Source: Herbidospora sakaeratensis (GTDB lineage: Bacteria > Actinomycetota > Actinomycetes > Streptosporangiales > Streptosporangiaceae). Taken from it: a DNA stretch of 64,000 nucleotides. The stretch is taken from NCBI RefSeq assembly GCF_001570525.1, contig NZ_BBXC01000009.1:596168-660167 (forward strand), written 5' to 3'. The first letter of the stretch is position 1. The number at the start of each line of letters is the position of its first letter. A program made the position numbers and the translations under genes. This document shows positions 15,582 through 24,730 of this stretch, one piece after another. The notes under the pieces are model-generated. The model saw nothing but the letters and a program-made list of their open reading frames with translations. It was not told the origin of the DNA and did not search any database.

Positions 15582-16139
15582 GTGATCGAGGAAACCCTCT
15601 TCGAGGCCGAAGAGAAGATGGACAAGGCGGTGACCGTCGCGAAGGAGGACTTCGCGGCCATCCGCACCGGCCGGGTCACCCCCGCGATGTTCAACAAGAT
15701 CAATGTTGACTACTACGGGTCGCTGACCCCGGTCCAGCAGCTCGCCTCCTTCCACGTGCCCGAGGCGCGCATGGTGCTGGTCACCCCCTACGACAAGGGC
15801 TCGATGAGCGCCATCGAGAAGGCGATCCGCGACAGCGACCTGGGGGTCAACCCCGGCAACGACGGCTCGGTGATCCGCGTGGTGTTCCCCGAGCTCTCGG
15901 GTGAGCGCCGCAAGGAGTACATCAAGATCGCCCGGACCAAGGCCGAGAACAGCCGGGTGTCCATCCGGAACATCCGGCGGCACGCCAAGGAAGTCCTCGA
16001 CAAGCTGGTCAAGGACGGCGAGTCGGGCGAAGACGAGGTCCACCGCGCGGTGAAGGAGCTCGACGACCTGACGCAGAAGCACGTCGCCAAGATCGACGAA
16101 CTGCTCAAGCACAAGGAAGCCGAGCTGCTCGAAGTCTGA
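15582..16139 (+). CDS. frr: Ribosome recycling factor
   Basis: 185 residues from a GTG, the normal family length. It shows the conserved core '[21 protein letters not shown]', 'LTPVQQLA', 'RMVLVTPYD', '[16 protein letters not shown]' and '[12 protein letters not shown]', with the long three-helix bundle on either side. RRF with EF-G splits post-termination ribosomes. A strong terminator follows. Confidence 0.98.
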   Translation: MIEETLFEAEEKMDKAVTVAKEDFAAIRTGRVTPAMFNKINVDYYGSLTPVQQLASFHVPEARMVLVTPYDKGSMSAIEKAIRDSDLGVNPGNDGSVIRVVFPELSGERRKEYIKIARTKAENSRVSIRNIRRHAKEVLDKLVKDGESGEDEVHRAVKELDDLTQKHVAKIDELLKHKEAELLEV

Positions 16140-16148
16140 CGGCACCAT

Positions 16149-16188
16149 CGCGATCCTTGCCCCGGCGACGCAAGGGGCAGGGATCGCG
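16149..16188 (+). terminator. Strong stem-loop after frr
   Basis: A 15-bp stem (16149-16163 with 16174-16188, one G-U pair) with a 10-base loop. Confidence 0.7.
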
Positions 16189-16210
16189 CGCATGTAGGGA
16201 GTAGGACATC

Positions 16211-17044
16211 TTGGACGGAACGGTGTCACCCCCGGCGGGCGGGAGCCGTACCGGCCGGAACCTGCCGGCGGCGATCGTCTCCGCGGTCGGGCTGGCAGTA
16301 GTGATCATCGGGTCGCTCTACCTGTACAAGCCCGCGTTCCTCGTGGTCGTCATCGCCGCTGTGGGCGTGGGCATGCACGAGCTGGTGAAGGGGCTGGCCA
16401 CCCGCGACATCCACGTGCCGCTGATCCCCGTTCTGGCGGGCATGGCGGCGATGGTCTCGGGGGCCTACTACTTCGGGCCGGGGGTGTTCCTCGGCATCTT
16501 CGCGATCACCGTCATGGGCGTGCTGGGCTGGCGGCTCTTCCAGGGGTCCGACGGCTTCGTCCGCGACGCGACGGCGACGGTCTTCATGGCGGTCTACCCG
16601 GCGCTGTTCGCCGGGTTCGTCGGCCTGCTGCTGGCGCCGCCCGACGGCGCGAACCGGGCGCTGATCTTCGTGGCCGTGACGGCCTCCTCCGACATCGGCG
16701 GTTACGCCGCCGGGGTCCTGTTCGGCAGGCACAAGATGTCGATCATCAGCCCGAAGAAGACCTGGGAGGGTTTCGCCGGTTCGGCGATCGCCTGCATCGC
16801 GGTCGGCGGCTGGCTGGTCGCCTGGTTGCTGAAGGGTCAGATCTGGCAGGGCGCGCTGCTCGGGGCCGTGGTGGTGATCTGCGCGACGGTGGGCGACCTG
16901 ATCGAGTCGGTCATCAAGCGCGACCTCGGGATCAAGGACATGGGCTCGGTGCTGCCGGGCCACGGCGGCATGATGGACCGCATCGACTCCCTGCTCTTCA
17001 CCCTGGTGCCCTGCTGGTTGCTGCTGGCGGCCTTCATCCGCTAG
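16211..17044 (+). CDS. cdsA: Phosphatidate cytidylyltransferase (CDP-diglyceride synthase)
   Basis: 277 residues from a TTG preceded by GGGAG. Eight or so membrane helices are followed by the CdsA signature: 'SSDIGGYAAGVLFGRHKM' and 'ISPKKTWEGFAGS', then 'KDMGSVLPGHGGMMDRIDSL', which carries the metal-binding aspartates. It makes CDP-diacylglycerol for all phospholipids, at the membrane. The order frr-cdsA is conserved. It is convergent with the SUFU-domain gene, 8 bp away. Confidence 0.95.
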   Translation: MDGTVSPPAGGSRTGRNLPAAIVSAVGLAVVIIGSLYLYKPAFLVVVIAAVGVGMHELVKGLATRDIHVPLIPVLAGMAAMVSGAYYFGPGVFLGIFAITVMGVLGWRLFQGSDGFVRDATATVFMAVYPALFAGFVGLLLAPPDGANRALIFVAVTASSDIGGYAAGVLFGRHKMSIISPKKTWEGFAGSAIACIAVGGWLVAWLLKGQIWQGALLGAVVVICATVGDLIESVIKRDLGIKDMGSVLPGHGGMMDRIDSLLFTLVPCWLLLAAFIR

Positions 17045-17052
17045 ACGCGCCG

Positions 17053-18087
17053 TCAGATGCGGTGGTAGGCGCTCAGCCGCGAGGCGATGACGTCGTGGCC
17101 GCGTTCGGCGGCGACCTTGAGCTCGGCGTCGGTCACCGGCACCAGCCAGAGCCACCGCACCACGTCTCCGGCGACCTGGAACCCCGACAGGTCGGGCAGG
17201 CCGCGCGGGGCGGCCAGCATCATCACCCCTTCGTAGCCGCCGGGGACCGGGAACGTGCCGGGCTGGTGATACCAGCGGGCCGTGTGGCCGTCGCCGAGCC
17301 AGGTCACCGAGCGCCACGGATACTGGCCCAGCCACAGGAACAGCCGGGCCGCCGACCGGGGGTCGCCCCTGGTGGCGACGGCCAGTTCGACGCGGGTCGG
17401 GGTGTCGTAGAGCTCGGCCGAGGGCATGCGCTGGCAGCTCATGCCCACCGTCGACAGGACCGTGTAGTCGCGGCCGTAGGCGGGCGGGCGTTCGGTGACC
17501 CCGAGGGCGGGCATCAGGCCGCCGCCGGCGTCCCAGAACCGGCCCGGAGGGCCCAGCCGTCCGTCGAGGTGGCCCATCACGAACTGCTGGAACGACGTCC
17601 ACGACGACTCGCCGGCCCGCCACTGCCAGTAGGCCTCGGCCTTGGCGACCCGGGGGCTCAGCCCTTCGAGCGCCTCCGACAACGCCCAGGCGAACGGCCA
17701 TTCGCCGACGGCCTCGCGGGCGTAGCCGGGCATGCCACGTTCCAGATCGGCCCAGCCGGGGATCACGGCCAGCAGGCCCTCGTCGTCGTAGAGGGCGACG
17801 CCGTCACCCTCCTCGAACCACAACACGCGCAGCCGGGAGGCGTCGAGATGGGCGGTGCCGAAAGGGCGGCGGGTGCCCGCCCGGGGCATGACCGGGGGCC
17901 GTCCGGTGTTGAGACGGGCGAGGTCGAGTGACATGGGGGCCGTCACGTGGTTGCCCAGCCAGACGGCTCCACGGACGGATCCGGCCGGGTCGCGCAGGTA
18001 AGCTACCGAGGACACCTGATCGCGCTCGACGGTAAGGGTGCGGCTCCCGTAGGGATTGGTGCTGGTGAGCACGATGGTGCTGTCCAC
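17053..18087 (-). CDS. Suppressor-of-fused (SUFU) domain protein
   Basis: 344 residues from a GTG. The C-terminal half fits the SUFU fold: 'DYTVLSTVGMSCQRMP', 'RVELAVATRGDP', a middle 'GYEGVMMLAAPRGLPDL', and the end 'WLWLVPVTDAELKVAAERG'. The N-terminal ~150 residues form a separate domain with strands and tryptophans ('WFEEGDGVALYDDEGLLAVIPGW'). Bacterial SUFU proteins are often linked to toxin/immunity loci, but no toxin gene is adjacent here, and the flanking genes are housekeeping. The function is unknown. Confidence 0.7.
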   Translation of the reverse strand: MDSTIVLTSTNPYGSRTLTVERDQVSSVAYLRDPAGSVRGAVWLGNHVTAPMSLDLARLNTGRPPVMPRAGTRRPFGTAHLDASRLRVLWFEEGDGVALYDDEGLLAVIPGWADLERGMPGYAREAVGEWPFAWALSEALEGLSPRVAKAEAYWQWRAGESSWTSFQQFVMGHLDGRLGPPGRFWDAGGGLMPALGVTERPPAYGRDYTVLSTVGMSCQRMPSAELYDTPTRVELAVATRGDPRSAARLFLWLGQYPWRSVTWLGDGHTARWYHQPGTFPVPGGYEGVMMLAAPRGLPDLSGFQVAGDVVRWLWLVPVTDAELKVAAERGHDVIASRLSAYHRI

Positions 18088-18171
18088 GCCTGACCTCCCA
18101 GATCAGGACTCTAAGCCCGGTGCCGCCCGGCCGTAAGAGCAGTCGTCGTTTTGAGATCGTGAGGGTTCGTT

Positions 18172-19284
18172 ATGTCCGAGGCCGCCCCCAAGGCCGGTCA
18201 GCTCACGTTCGTCGCGCCGCGACGGGCGAAGCCCCAGCGCCACCTGGCCGACCTGACCATGGCCGAGCGCCGTGCCGCCGTCGCGGAGCTCGGCGAGAAG
18301 CCGTTCCGGGCCGACCAGCTCTCGCGCCACTACTTCGCCAAGCTGACCGAGTCGCCGGAGGACATGACCGACCTCCCGGCCGCCTCCCGCGAGACGCTCG
18401 GGCAGCTGCTGCCGTCGCTGCTGACCACGGTCCGTGAGATCACCTGCGACGACGGCATGACCCGCAAGACCCTCTGGAAGCTGTTCGACGGCTCCCTGGT
18501 CGAGTCGGTCATGATGCGCTACCCCGACCGGGTCACGATGTGCGTGTCCTCGCAGGCCGGGTGCGGCATGAACTGCCCGTTCTGCGCGACCGGCCAGGCC
18601 GGGCTGACCCGCAACATGTCGACCGCCGAGATCGTCGAGCAGGTCGTCGCCGGGCAGCGGGCGCTGGCCAGGGGCGAGGTGCCGGGTGGTCCCGGGCGGG
18701 TCAGCAACATCGTCTTCATGGGCATGGGCGAGCCGATGGCCAACTACAAGGCCGTGATCGGCGCGGTCCACCGCATGGTCGACCCGTCGCCCGAGGGCCT
18801 GGGCATCTCGGCGCGCGGCGTCACCGTCTCCACGGTCGGCCTCGTCCCGGCGATCGAAAAGTTGTCGAACGAGGGCCTGCCGGTGACGCTGGCCGTCTCG
18901 CTGCACGCCCCCGACGACGAGCTGCGCGACACGCTGGTCCCGATCAACACCCGCTGGAAGGTGGCCGAGGTCCTCGGCGCGGCCTGGGACTACGCCGCCA
19001 AGACCAAGCGCCGGGTCTCGATCGAGTACGCCCTCATCAAGGACGTCAACGACCAGGAGTGGCGGGCCGACCTGCTCGGCAAGCTGCTCAAGGGCAAGCT
19101 GGTGCACGTCAACCTGATCCCGCTGAACCCGACCCCGGGTTCGAAGTGGACGGCCTCCCGGCCGGAGGACGAACGGGCCTTCGTCCGCCGGCTGGAGTCC
19201 CACGGGGTCGCGGTGACGGTTCGCGACACCCGGGGGCGCGAGATCGACGGCGCCTGCGGCCAGCTCGCCGCGGCTAACCCCTGA
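18172..19284 (+). CDS. rlmN: 23S rRNA (adenine-2503-C2)-methyltransferase RlmN
   Basis: 370 residues. The radical-SAM cluster motif CGMNCPFC (C-x3-C-x2-C) lies near residue 128, the GEP motif in '[10 protein letters not shown]', and the second catalytic cysteine near the C-terminus in 'DIDGACGQL'. '[13 protein letters not shown]' and 'HVNLIPLNP' are also conserved. It methylates A2503 of 23S rRNA and some tRNAs, using two SAM. Its last 11 bases overlap the convergent ABC permease gene. Confidence 0.97.
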   Translation: MSEAAPKAGQLTFVAPRRAKPQRHLADLTMAERRAAVAELGEKPFRADQLSRHYFAKLTESPEDMTDLPAASRETLGQLLPSLLTTVREITCDDGMTRKTLWKLFDGSLVESVMMRYPDRVTMCVSSQAGCGMNCPFCATGQAGLTRNMSTAEIVEQVVAGQRALARGEVPGGPGRVSNIVFMGMGEPMANYKAVIGAVHRMVDPSPEGLGISARGVTVSTVGLVPAIEKLSNEGLPVTLAVSLHAPDDELRDTLVPINTRWKVAEVLGAAWDYAAKTKRRVSIEYALIKDVNDQEWRADLLGKLLKGKLVHVNLIPLNPTPGSKWTASRPEDERAFVRRLESHGVAVTVRDTRGREIDGACGQLAAANP

Positions 19285-19939
19285 CCCGGCGCACCGCCGC
19301 GTAACCGGCGAGCCCGGCGACGCTCCACGCCACGGCCGAGGCGGCGATCACCGCCGCCCGTTCGGGCAGTTCGTGGTGGTGGGCGGCGTTCATCCAGTCC
19401 AAGACCGGCACCGACGCCCACGGGCCGGCCGAGCTGAGCAGCAGGATCGCCATGTATCCGCCGACCAGCACGGCCGCCGAGGCGGCGGGGGAGGCCAGCA
19501 CCGGGCGGCTCGTCAGCGCGCCCAGGGTGGTGCCGGCGAGCACGGCCAGCAGGTGCAGCCCGGCGCCGTAGCCGACGTCGGCCGCGCCGGGGGTCTCGGC
19601 GAAGCCGACGACCAGCGGGAAGACCAGGGCGACCAGGGCCAGCGCCCCGGTGAACGCCAGCGCGGCGAGCAGCCCGGCCACGAGCTCGCGACGGCGGCCC
19701 ACGGCGGTGATCGCGATGAGGCGCTGCTCGTCGGGCTCGTTGTCGAGCAGGCCCCGGGCCCCCCAGGCGAAGACCAGCATCAGGATGCCGGCCGAGTCGG
19801 AGTAGCTGGGCAGTTCCCCGCCCGCGGGCACCCCGGTGGCGTAGATGACCGACAACACGGCGAGCAGCCCGAGCAGGGGCTGGAAGATCCGGTGCGAGCG
19901 CACGTAGCCCGAGAGCCGGAACGTGACCAGGGGGATCAT
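19274..19939 (-). CDS. ABC-type transporter membrane protein
   Basis: 221 residues with about six hydrophobic helices and no other clear motif. It starts inside the stop of the ATP-binding gene upstream (4-bp overlap), so the two form a two-gene exporter. The small size and the pairing fit ABC-2-like drug/antibiotic exporters. The substrate is unknown. Confidence 0.72.
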   Translation of the reverse strand: MIPLVTFRLSGYVRSHRIFQPLLGLLAVLSVIYATGVPAGGELPSYSDSAGILMLVFAWGARGLLDNEPDEQRLIAITAVGRRRELVAGLLAALAFTGALALVALVFPLVVGFAETPGAADVGYGAGLHLLAVLAGTTLGALTSRPVLASPAASAAVLVGGYMAILLLSSAGPWASVPVLDWMNAAHHHELPERAAVIAASAVAWSVAGLAGYAAVRRVRG

Positions 19940-20637
19940 GACACCTCGTGGCCTTCCGCCCGCAGCCGGGCCGCCAGCGCGTCCGCCTTCGACTGCGGCA
20001 GTTTGATCGTCAGGGTGGTCAGGGGATCGTCCTCGACGACCCGGGCGACCTGGGTGATCTTTCCGTCGCGGACCTCGTGGCGGGTCACGCCCGGCACCGT
20101 CCGCAGGTCGCCCTGGTGGTCGCTGGCGACCACGATGCCGCCCCGCGCGGCGACCTCGGCGACGATCAGCGCCAGTTCGGCGCGGGCCGTCACGTCGAGC
20201 CCGGCGAACGGCTCGTCGAGGATCAGCAGCCCCGGTTCCCCGGCGAGGGCCTGGGCGAGGCCGACCTTGTGGGCGCTGCCCTTCGACAGGTCGGGCAGCC
20301 GCTGGCCCAGCAGGTGGTCCATGCCGAGCCGCGCGGTCAGCTCCTCGGGCACGTCCACCCGGCGGACCGCCGCCATGTGCCGCAGGTAACCCGCCACGGT
20401 GAACGGCTGGGCCGAGGGGAACCGTTCGGGGGCGTAGCCGATGACCGCCGGACGTTCGTCGATCCGCCCTTTGACCGGCCGCAACAGGCCGGCGAGCAGC
20501 CGCAGCAGCGTCGACTTTCCGGTGCCGTTGGGCCCGGTGATCTCGGCCACCGCGCCGGGGGCGAGGTCGAGGGAGGCGTCGGAGAGCACCCAGGGATCGC
20601 CCCGCCGGTAACGGAAGGAGACGTTGGTCGCACGCAC
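19936..20637 (-). CDS. ABC transporter ATP-binding protein
   Basis: 233 residues from a GTG. Walker A is 'GPNGTGKST', the signature loop is degenerate ('LSKGSAHKVGLAQAL' rather than LSGGQ), Walker B is 'LLILDEPFAGLD' and the switch His is in 'VASDHQGDL'. The altered signature loop (LSKGS) is typical of small ABC-2 exporter ATPases. It energises the permease encoded next to it. It is divergent from the M1 peptidase, with only ~57 bp between. Confidence 0.88.
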   Translation of the reverse strand: MRATNVSFRYRRGDPWVLSDASLDLAPGAVAEITGPNGTGKSTLLRLLAGLLRPVKGRIDERPAVIGYAPERFPSAQPFTVAGYLRHMAAVRRVDVPEELTARLGMDHLLGQRLPDLSKGSAHKVGLAQALAGEPGLLILDEPFAGLDVTARAELALIVAEVAARGGIVVASDHQGDLRTVPGVTRHEVRDGKITQVARVVEDDPLTTLTIKLPQSKADALAARLRAEGHEVS

Positions 20638-20694
20638 TTCACCGATATTAGGTTGATTGTGTCCCTTGCCGGATTCATCTCGATAATGTGCGGC

Positions 20695-22080
20695 ATGCTT
20701 CGCACACGAATCTCCGGCGCGGCGCTGCTCGCGGTCGCCGCGTTAGTCGCCCCCTCAGCCCCGGCATGGGCCGACGCTCATTCCCCGGGCTCCTCCGGTG
20801 TGGGCGACCCCTACTTTCCGCACGCCGGCAACGGCGGCTACGACGTCCAGCACTACGACCTGAAGCTGCGCTACACCCCCAGGTCCGGGAAACTCGACTC
20901 CACCGCCACCATCACCGCCAAGGCCACCAAGGGCCTGTCGCGCTTCAACCTCGACCTGTCGGGGCTCACCGTCCGGTCGGTCACGGTCGACGGCAAGAAG
21001 GCCAAATGGTCCCGCAAGGGCCAGGAGCTCACCGTCACGCCGAAGAAGGGCATCGACGACGAGGCCGCGTTCACGGTCGTCGTCGAGTACGACGGCGTGC
21101 CCAAGCCCGTCGACGACGACGAACTCGGCGTCACCGGCTTCATCCGCACCAAGGACGGCGCCGTCGTCGTCTCCCAGCCCGACGGCGCCCGCACCTGGTT
21201 CCCCGCCAACGACACCCCCCGCGACAAGGCGACGTTCTCGTACGAGATCAGCGCCCCCGTCGGCGTGACCGTGCTGGCCAACGGCGAGCCGCAGAACTCC
21301 GGCATCGTCCGGGTCAAGAAGGGCTACGTCGTCTCCCGCTGGCGGATGAAGCAGCCCATGGCCCCCTACCTCGCCATGATCGCCATCGGCAAGTACAAGG
21401 TCAGCGAGGGCACCGCGGCCGGCGTGCCGAACATCACCGCCTACGACCCGGCGCTGGCCAAGACCTCCAAGCACCTCCACAAGGAGACCGCCGAGGCGAC
21501 CAAGTGGGGCGTCGAGCACTTCGGCCCCTACCCGTTCGGCTCGACCGGCGGCATCGCCGACAAGCTCGACGTCCACTACGCCCTGGAGACGCAGGGCCGC
21601 CCGGTCTACGACGGCGACGCGAGCGACGACCTGCTGATCGTCCACGAGATCGCGCACCAGTGGTTCGGCAACAGCGTCGGCCTGGAGTCGTGGAACGACA
21701 TCTGGCTGAACGAGGGCCTGGCCAGCTACGCCGAGTGGCTCTACGAGGAGACCCACAACGGCCCGAAGGCGCAGACGACCTTCGACAAGTACTACAAGAG
21801 CACCGGCGCGTTCTGGGACGTCAAGACCGGCAGCCCCGGCAAGAACAACATGTTCGACTTCGAGGCGATCTACCTGCGCGGCGCGATGACCGTGCACGCC
21901 CTGCGCACCGAGATCGGCGATGAGACCTTCTTCGACCTGCTGAAGGAGTGGGCGGCCCGCAACCGGCACGAGACCGCGATCACGAAGGACTTCGTCGCGC
22001 TCGCCGAGGAGCTCAGCGGCAAGGACCTCGGCCCGCTCTTCAAGAAGTGGCTCTACGAGGCGAAGAAGCCGTCCCTGTGA
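20695..22080 (+). CDS. Secreted M1-family zinc metallopeptidase
   Basis: 461 residues from the ATG at 20695, giving a classic signal peptide (Arg-rich start, hydrophobic core, AWA cleavage at ~27). The M1 N-terminal beta domain is followed by the catalytic motif HEIAHQWFGN, with the third zinc ligand Glu in 'WLNEGLASYAEW' (HExxH-x18-E). The protein ends shortly after the thermolysin-like domain and lacks the long C-terminal helical domain of aminopeptidase N, as in compact secreted actinomycete forms. The exopeptidase 'GxMEN' motif is not clear: the equivalent place reads 'VHYALETQG'. It probably digests extracellular peptides. Confidence 0.9.
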   Translation: MLRTRISGAALLAVAALVAPSAPAWADAHSPGSSGVGDPYFPHAGNGGYDVQHYDLKLRYTPRSGKLDSTATITAKATKGLSRFNLDLSGLTVRSVTVDGKKAKWSRKGQELTVTPKKGIDDEAAFTVVVEYDGVPKPVDDDELGVTGFIRTKDGAVVVSQPDGARTWFPANDTPRDKATFSYEISAPVGVTVLANGEPQNSGIVRVKKGYVVSRWRMKQPMAPYLAMIAIGKYKVSEGTAAGVPNITAYDPALAKTSKHLHKETAEATKWGVEHFGPYPFGSTGGIADKLDVHYALETQGRPVYDGDASDDLLIVHEIAHQWFGNSVGLESWNDIWLNEGLASYAEWLYEETHNGPKAQTTFDKYYKSTGAFWDVKTGSPGKNNMFDFEAIYLRGAMTVHALRTEIGDETFFDLLKEWAARNRHETAITKDFVALAEELSGKDLGPLFKKWLYEAKKPSL

Positions 22081-22085
22081 CCTGC

Positions 22086-22110
22086 GGGCGGGCCGTGACG
22101 CGGCCCGCCC
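22086..22110. terminator. Bidirectional terminator between the M1 peptidase and Nramp-related genes
   Basis: A 9-bp G+C stem (22086-22094 with 22102-22110) lies in the 31-bp gap between the convergent genes. Confidence 0.7.
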
Positions 22111-22111
22111 T

Positions 22112-23497
22112 TCACACGAGTTTGCCGACCTGCTCGATCAGCGTCAGCACGGAGAAGAACCCGAAGAAGGCGAAGGTCAGCAGCACCGCGACCATCCGGT
22201 AGCCGCGGATCTTGATCGCCTGCGGCAACATCTTCCTGTTCAGGACCGCCAGCAGCGCCGAGTAGACGAACATCATGATCCCGCCCACGCTGGAGGAGAT
22301 CACCAGCAGCGTGATCGGCTGGTCGAACCCGATCGTCAGCATCAGGATCCCGAAGACCACGATGAACCAGACGACGATCGAGTAGATCCGGCTCTCCGTC
22401 CACCGCGCCGAGGCCGGCAGGTAGACGGTCTTCACCACGTCGGCGACCATGCGCCCGACGTAGTCGCAGATGCCCATCGCGGCGGCGAACAACGACAACG
22501 CGCCGATGGCCCAGAAGAACGTGCCGAACCAGCTGAGCCGCTGGTTGAGCACCTCGCCCTCGGCCTGGAGGAAGGTGATGTCGTTGGTGGCGCCCGAGCC
22601 GAACACGGTCGAGTAGGCCAGCATCGACATCAGGAAGATCGTGAAGATGGTGATCGCCACGAACGAGATGAGCTGCTCGATGTTGGCGACCCGCCACCAC
22701 CCCCGCCACCGCGAGAGGTTCTCCTCGGTCGGCTCGAAGGTGTAGCCGGTCGCGGGCGCGGCCTGGTCCTCACCGGTGACCGGCGAGACCAGCCGGGGGA
22801 TCCGGGCGCCCATGCCCATGTTCTTGTCCCTGATCCAGTTGCTCTGGACGAGGTTCTGCCCGCCGCCCGCCCCCGCGAAGGCCAGCGCGCCGAGCACCAG
22901 CGCCGTGCCCAGCTGGCTGGGCACCGTGCCGATGTTCGTGACCGCCTCGCCCAGTCCCCGGTACGCCTCTCCCGAGATCGCCACGAACAGCGCGACGACC
23001 AGGAAGACCAGCACCGCCGCGACCTTGACGAACTGGGTCGCCTCGACGGTCCGGTAGACCACGGGGGAGAGGGTCAGCGCGATCCCGATGATGACGAGCT
23101 CGATGACCGCGATGACGGTGACGTTCCCCTGCCCGACCGCGTAGGTGAACACGGTGGCCGACGAGGTCGCCCAGCCCGGCCAGATGTTGGCCAGCAGCGC
23201 CATCAGGGCGAACACGACGCCCCAGTGCCGCCCCAGCCGCGAGAACCCGGTGAGCGCGGTCTCCCCGGTGGCCAGGGTGTAGCGCTCGATCTCCATGTTC
23301 AGGAAGAACTGCGCCACCACCCCGACGACGGCCGCCCACAGGAAGACCAGGCCGACGTTGGCGGAGATGTAGGGCCAGATGACGAACTCGCCGGAGGCGA
23401 GCCCGACCCCGGCCGCGATGACCCCGGGACCGAGAACGCGGCGGAGCGGCTGGGGCTCGGGTAACTGGGCGACCTTGAACGCGGGCATGCTGCTCAT
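22112..23497 (-). CDS. Nramp-related transporter lacking the canonical metal motifs
   Basis: About 461 residues from the ATG at 23497 (a GTG at 23518 is possible) with about eleven hydrophobic helices. The first helix reads 'GLASGEFVIWPYIS' where true Nramp metal transporters have DPGN. In the sixth-helix region, the place of the Met-Pro-His metal ligands, it reads 'GGGQNLVQSNWIRD'. It therefore belongs to the divergent Nramp-related branch, whose substrate need not be manganese or iron. The loop 'DKNMGMGARIPRLVSPVTG' is a hallmark of this actinobacterial group. Confidence 0.75.
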   Translation of the reverse strand: MSSMPAFKVAQLPEPQPLRRVLGPGVIAAGVGLASGEFVIWPYISANVGLVFLWAAVVGVVAQFFLNMEIERYTLATGETALTGFSRLGRHWGVVFALMALLANIWPGWATSSATVFTYAVGQGNVTVIAVIELVIIGIALTLSPVVYRTVEATQFVKVAAVLVFLVVALFVAISGEAYRGLGEAVTNIGTVPSQLGTALVLGALAFAGAGGGQNLVQSNWIRDKNMGMGARIPRLVSPVTGEDQAAPATGYTFEPTEENLSRWRGWWRVANIEQLISFVAITIFTIFLMSMLAYSTVFGSGATNDITFLQAEGEVLNQRLSWFGTFFWAIGALSLFAAAMGICDYVGRMVADVVKTVYLPASARWTESRIYSIVVWFIVVFGILMLTIGFDQPITLLVISSSVGGIMMFVYSALLAVLNRKMLPQAIKIRGYRMVAVLLTFAFFGFFSVLTLIEQVGKLV

Positions 23498-23519
23498 GGC
23501 CGCCGTCGCTACCCGCACA

Positions 23520-23536
23520 GACGCCTTTCAGGCGTC
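23520..23536 (-). terminator. Stem-loop downstream of the small secreted protein gene
   Basis: A perfect 7-bp stem (23520-23526 with 23530-23536) with a 3-base loop, 2 bp after the stop codon of the minus-strand gene. Confidence 0.6.
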
Positions 23537-23537
23537 G

Positions 23538-23963
23538 TCAGCACCACCAGGGGGTGAGGTAGGTGGTGCCGCCGTAGCGGTAGCCGGCGCGGAAGCAGAC
23601 CTCGTTGCTGGCGTAGGTCTTCTTGGCCTGGCCGTAGTTGCGGCCCGTCGACGAGAGGGTGCGCAGGTCGCACTGCTTCCAGTTGGCCATGCTGTCGCCG
23701 GAGACGTCGAGCCAGATGTTCTCGCCGCTGTAGGACCTGCTGACCCAGGCGTATCCGTACTGCACGCCGTTGATCCGGGCCGACTTCACCGCGATGTACC
23801 GGCGGTCGGGCAGGGTCCGGGTCTCCTCCTCGTAGCCGGTGGCGCCGGCCGGGTTGATCATCCCGCTGCAGTCGACCGCGACGGCGGCCTGCGCGGGGGT
23901 CGCGAGGCCCATCGTGGCCAGGAGGGAGGCGGCGGCGAGCGCGGTCGTCGTTCTGGGCTTCAT
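23538..23963 (-). CDS. Small secreted protein of unknown function
   Basis: 141 residues with a signal peptide ('TTTALAAASLLATMGLATPAQA', cleaved near 27). The mature part is rich in Tyr, Trp and Arg, has four cysteines that could form two disulfides, and ends in '...YLTPWWC'. No family is recognised. It resembles the many short exported proteins of mycelial actinomycetes. It stands alone between the Nramp-related and Lrp genes. Confidence 0.65.
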   Translation of the reverse strand: MKPRTTTALAAASLLATMGLATPAQAAVAVDCSGMINPAGATGYEEETRTLPDRRYIAVKSARINGVQYGYAWVSRSYSGENIWLDVSGDSMANWKQCDLRTLSSTGRNYGQAKKTYASNEVCFRAGYRYGGTTYLTPWWC

Positions 23964-24034
23964 GATCCCGTCTCCTCTGTTCGCGGGGCGTTTCTCGCCC
24001 CACAGGAAGACTCGGACAGCGCCGCCGTGACGGG

Positions 24035-24054
24035 AACCTCGAAGCTTAGAGGTT
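24035..24054 (-). terminator. Weak stem-loop after the Lrp gene
   Basis: AACCTC/GAGGTT (24035-24040 with 24049-24054), 8-base loop, 11 bp downstream of the minus-strand stop. Confidence 0.4.
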
Positions 24055-24065
24055 GCTGTGGACGG

Positions 24066-24548
24066 TCAGTGTGTGCCCCAGCTGTACGTTTGTTTGTGCA
24101 GCTTCAGGTAGACAAAGGTCTCGGTGGCCCTGACCGCGGGGATCGCCCGGATTTTGCCGAGAATTTCCAGGAGGTGTTGATCTCCCTCACACACGACCTC
24201 GACCATGATGTCGAGCGAGCCGGCCGTCAGGACGACGTAGTCGACCTCCTCGATCGAGCCGAGCTCGTCGGCGACGGCCTCCAGGTCGCCTTCGCACTTG
24301 ATGCCGATCATGGCCTGCCGGGGGAACCCGAGAGTGAGAGGGTCGGTGACCGCCACGATCTGCATGACCCCGGCGTCGAGCAGGCGCTGGACGCGCTGGC
24401 GGACGGCGGCCTCGGAGAGCCCGACGGCCTTCCCGATGGCGGCGTACGGCTTGCGGCCGTCGGCCTGCAGTTGCTCGACGATCTGCTTGGAGATCTCGTC
24501 GAGCACCACGGGGCCGTTCCTGGTGGTCCGAACTCTCGGCGTGGTCAT
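24066..24548 (-). CDS. Lrp/AsnC-family transcriptional regulator
   Basis: 160 residues. The N-terminal HTH ('ISKQIVEQLQADGRKPYAAIGKAVGLSEAAVRQRVQRLLDAGV') is followed by the AsnC ligand-binding domain ('VDYVVLTAGSLDIMVEVVCEGDQHL'). It is divergent from the polyamine/GABA locus, so it is the likely local regulator, with an amino acid or polyamine-derived metabolite as effector. The CGTAGC inverted repeat in the shared gap is a candidate binding site. Confidence 0.88.
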   Translation of the reverse strand: MTTPRVRTTRNGPVVLDEISKQIVEQLQADGRKPYAAIGKAVGLSEAAVRQRVQRLLDAGVMQIVAVTDPLTLGFPRQAMIGIKCEGDLEAVADELGSIEEVDYVVLTAGSLDIMVEVVCEGDQHLLEILGKIRAIPAVRATETFVYLKLHKQTYSWGTH

Positions 24549-24632
24549 CCCCGCATAAGCCCTTCATGTTTCCGACAGGTTGCCGCCTAGGTGCGACATG
24601 TTGTCAGTTCAGCGTCCCTTGTCAAGCGATTC

Positions 24633-24659
24633 CGTAGCAATTTGATATCTTTCGCTACG
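24633..24659. promoter_or_regulatory. Candidate Lrp/AsnC operator upstream of the aldehyde dehydrogenase
   Basis: CGTAGC (24633-24638) and GCTACG (24654-24659) form a dyad with centres 21 bp apart around an AT-rich core (TTTGATATCTTT). TCCCTTGTC occurs twice nearby as a direct repeat. Confidence 0.45.
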
Positions 24660-24730
24660 AAATCCCTTGTCGTTGTCTGATATGTCTGTCAGAGTCGCGA
24701 CAACTTTGAACACCTTCACAGGAGGTCGAA

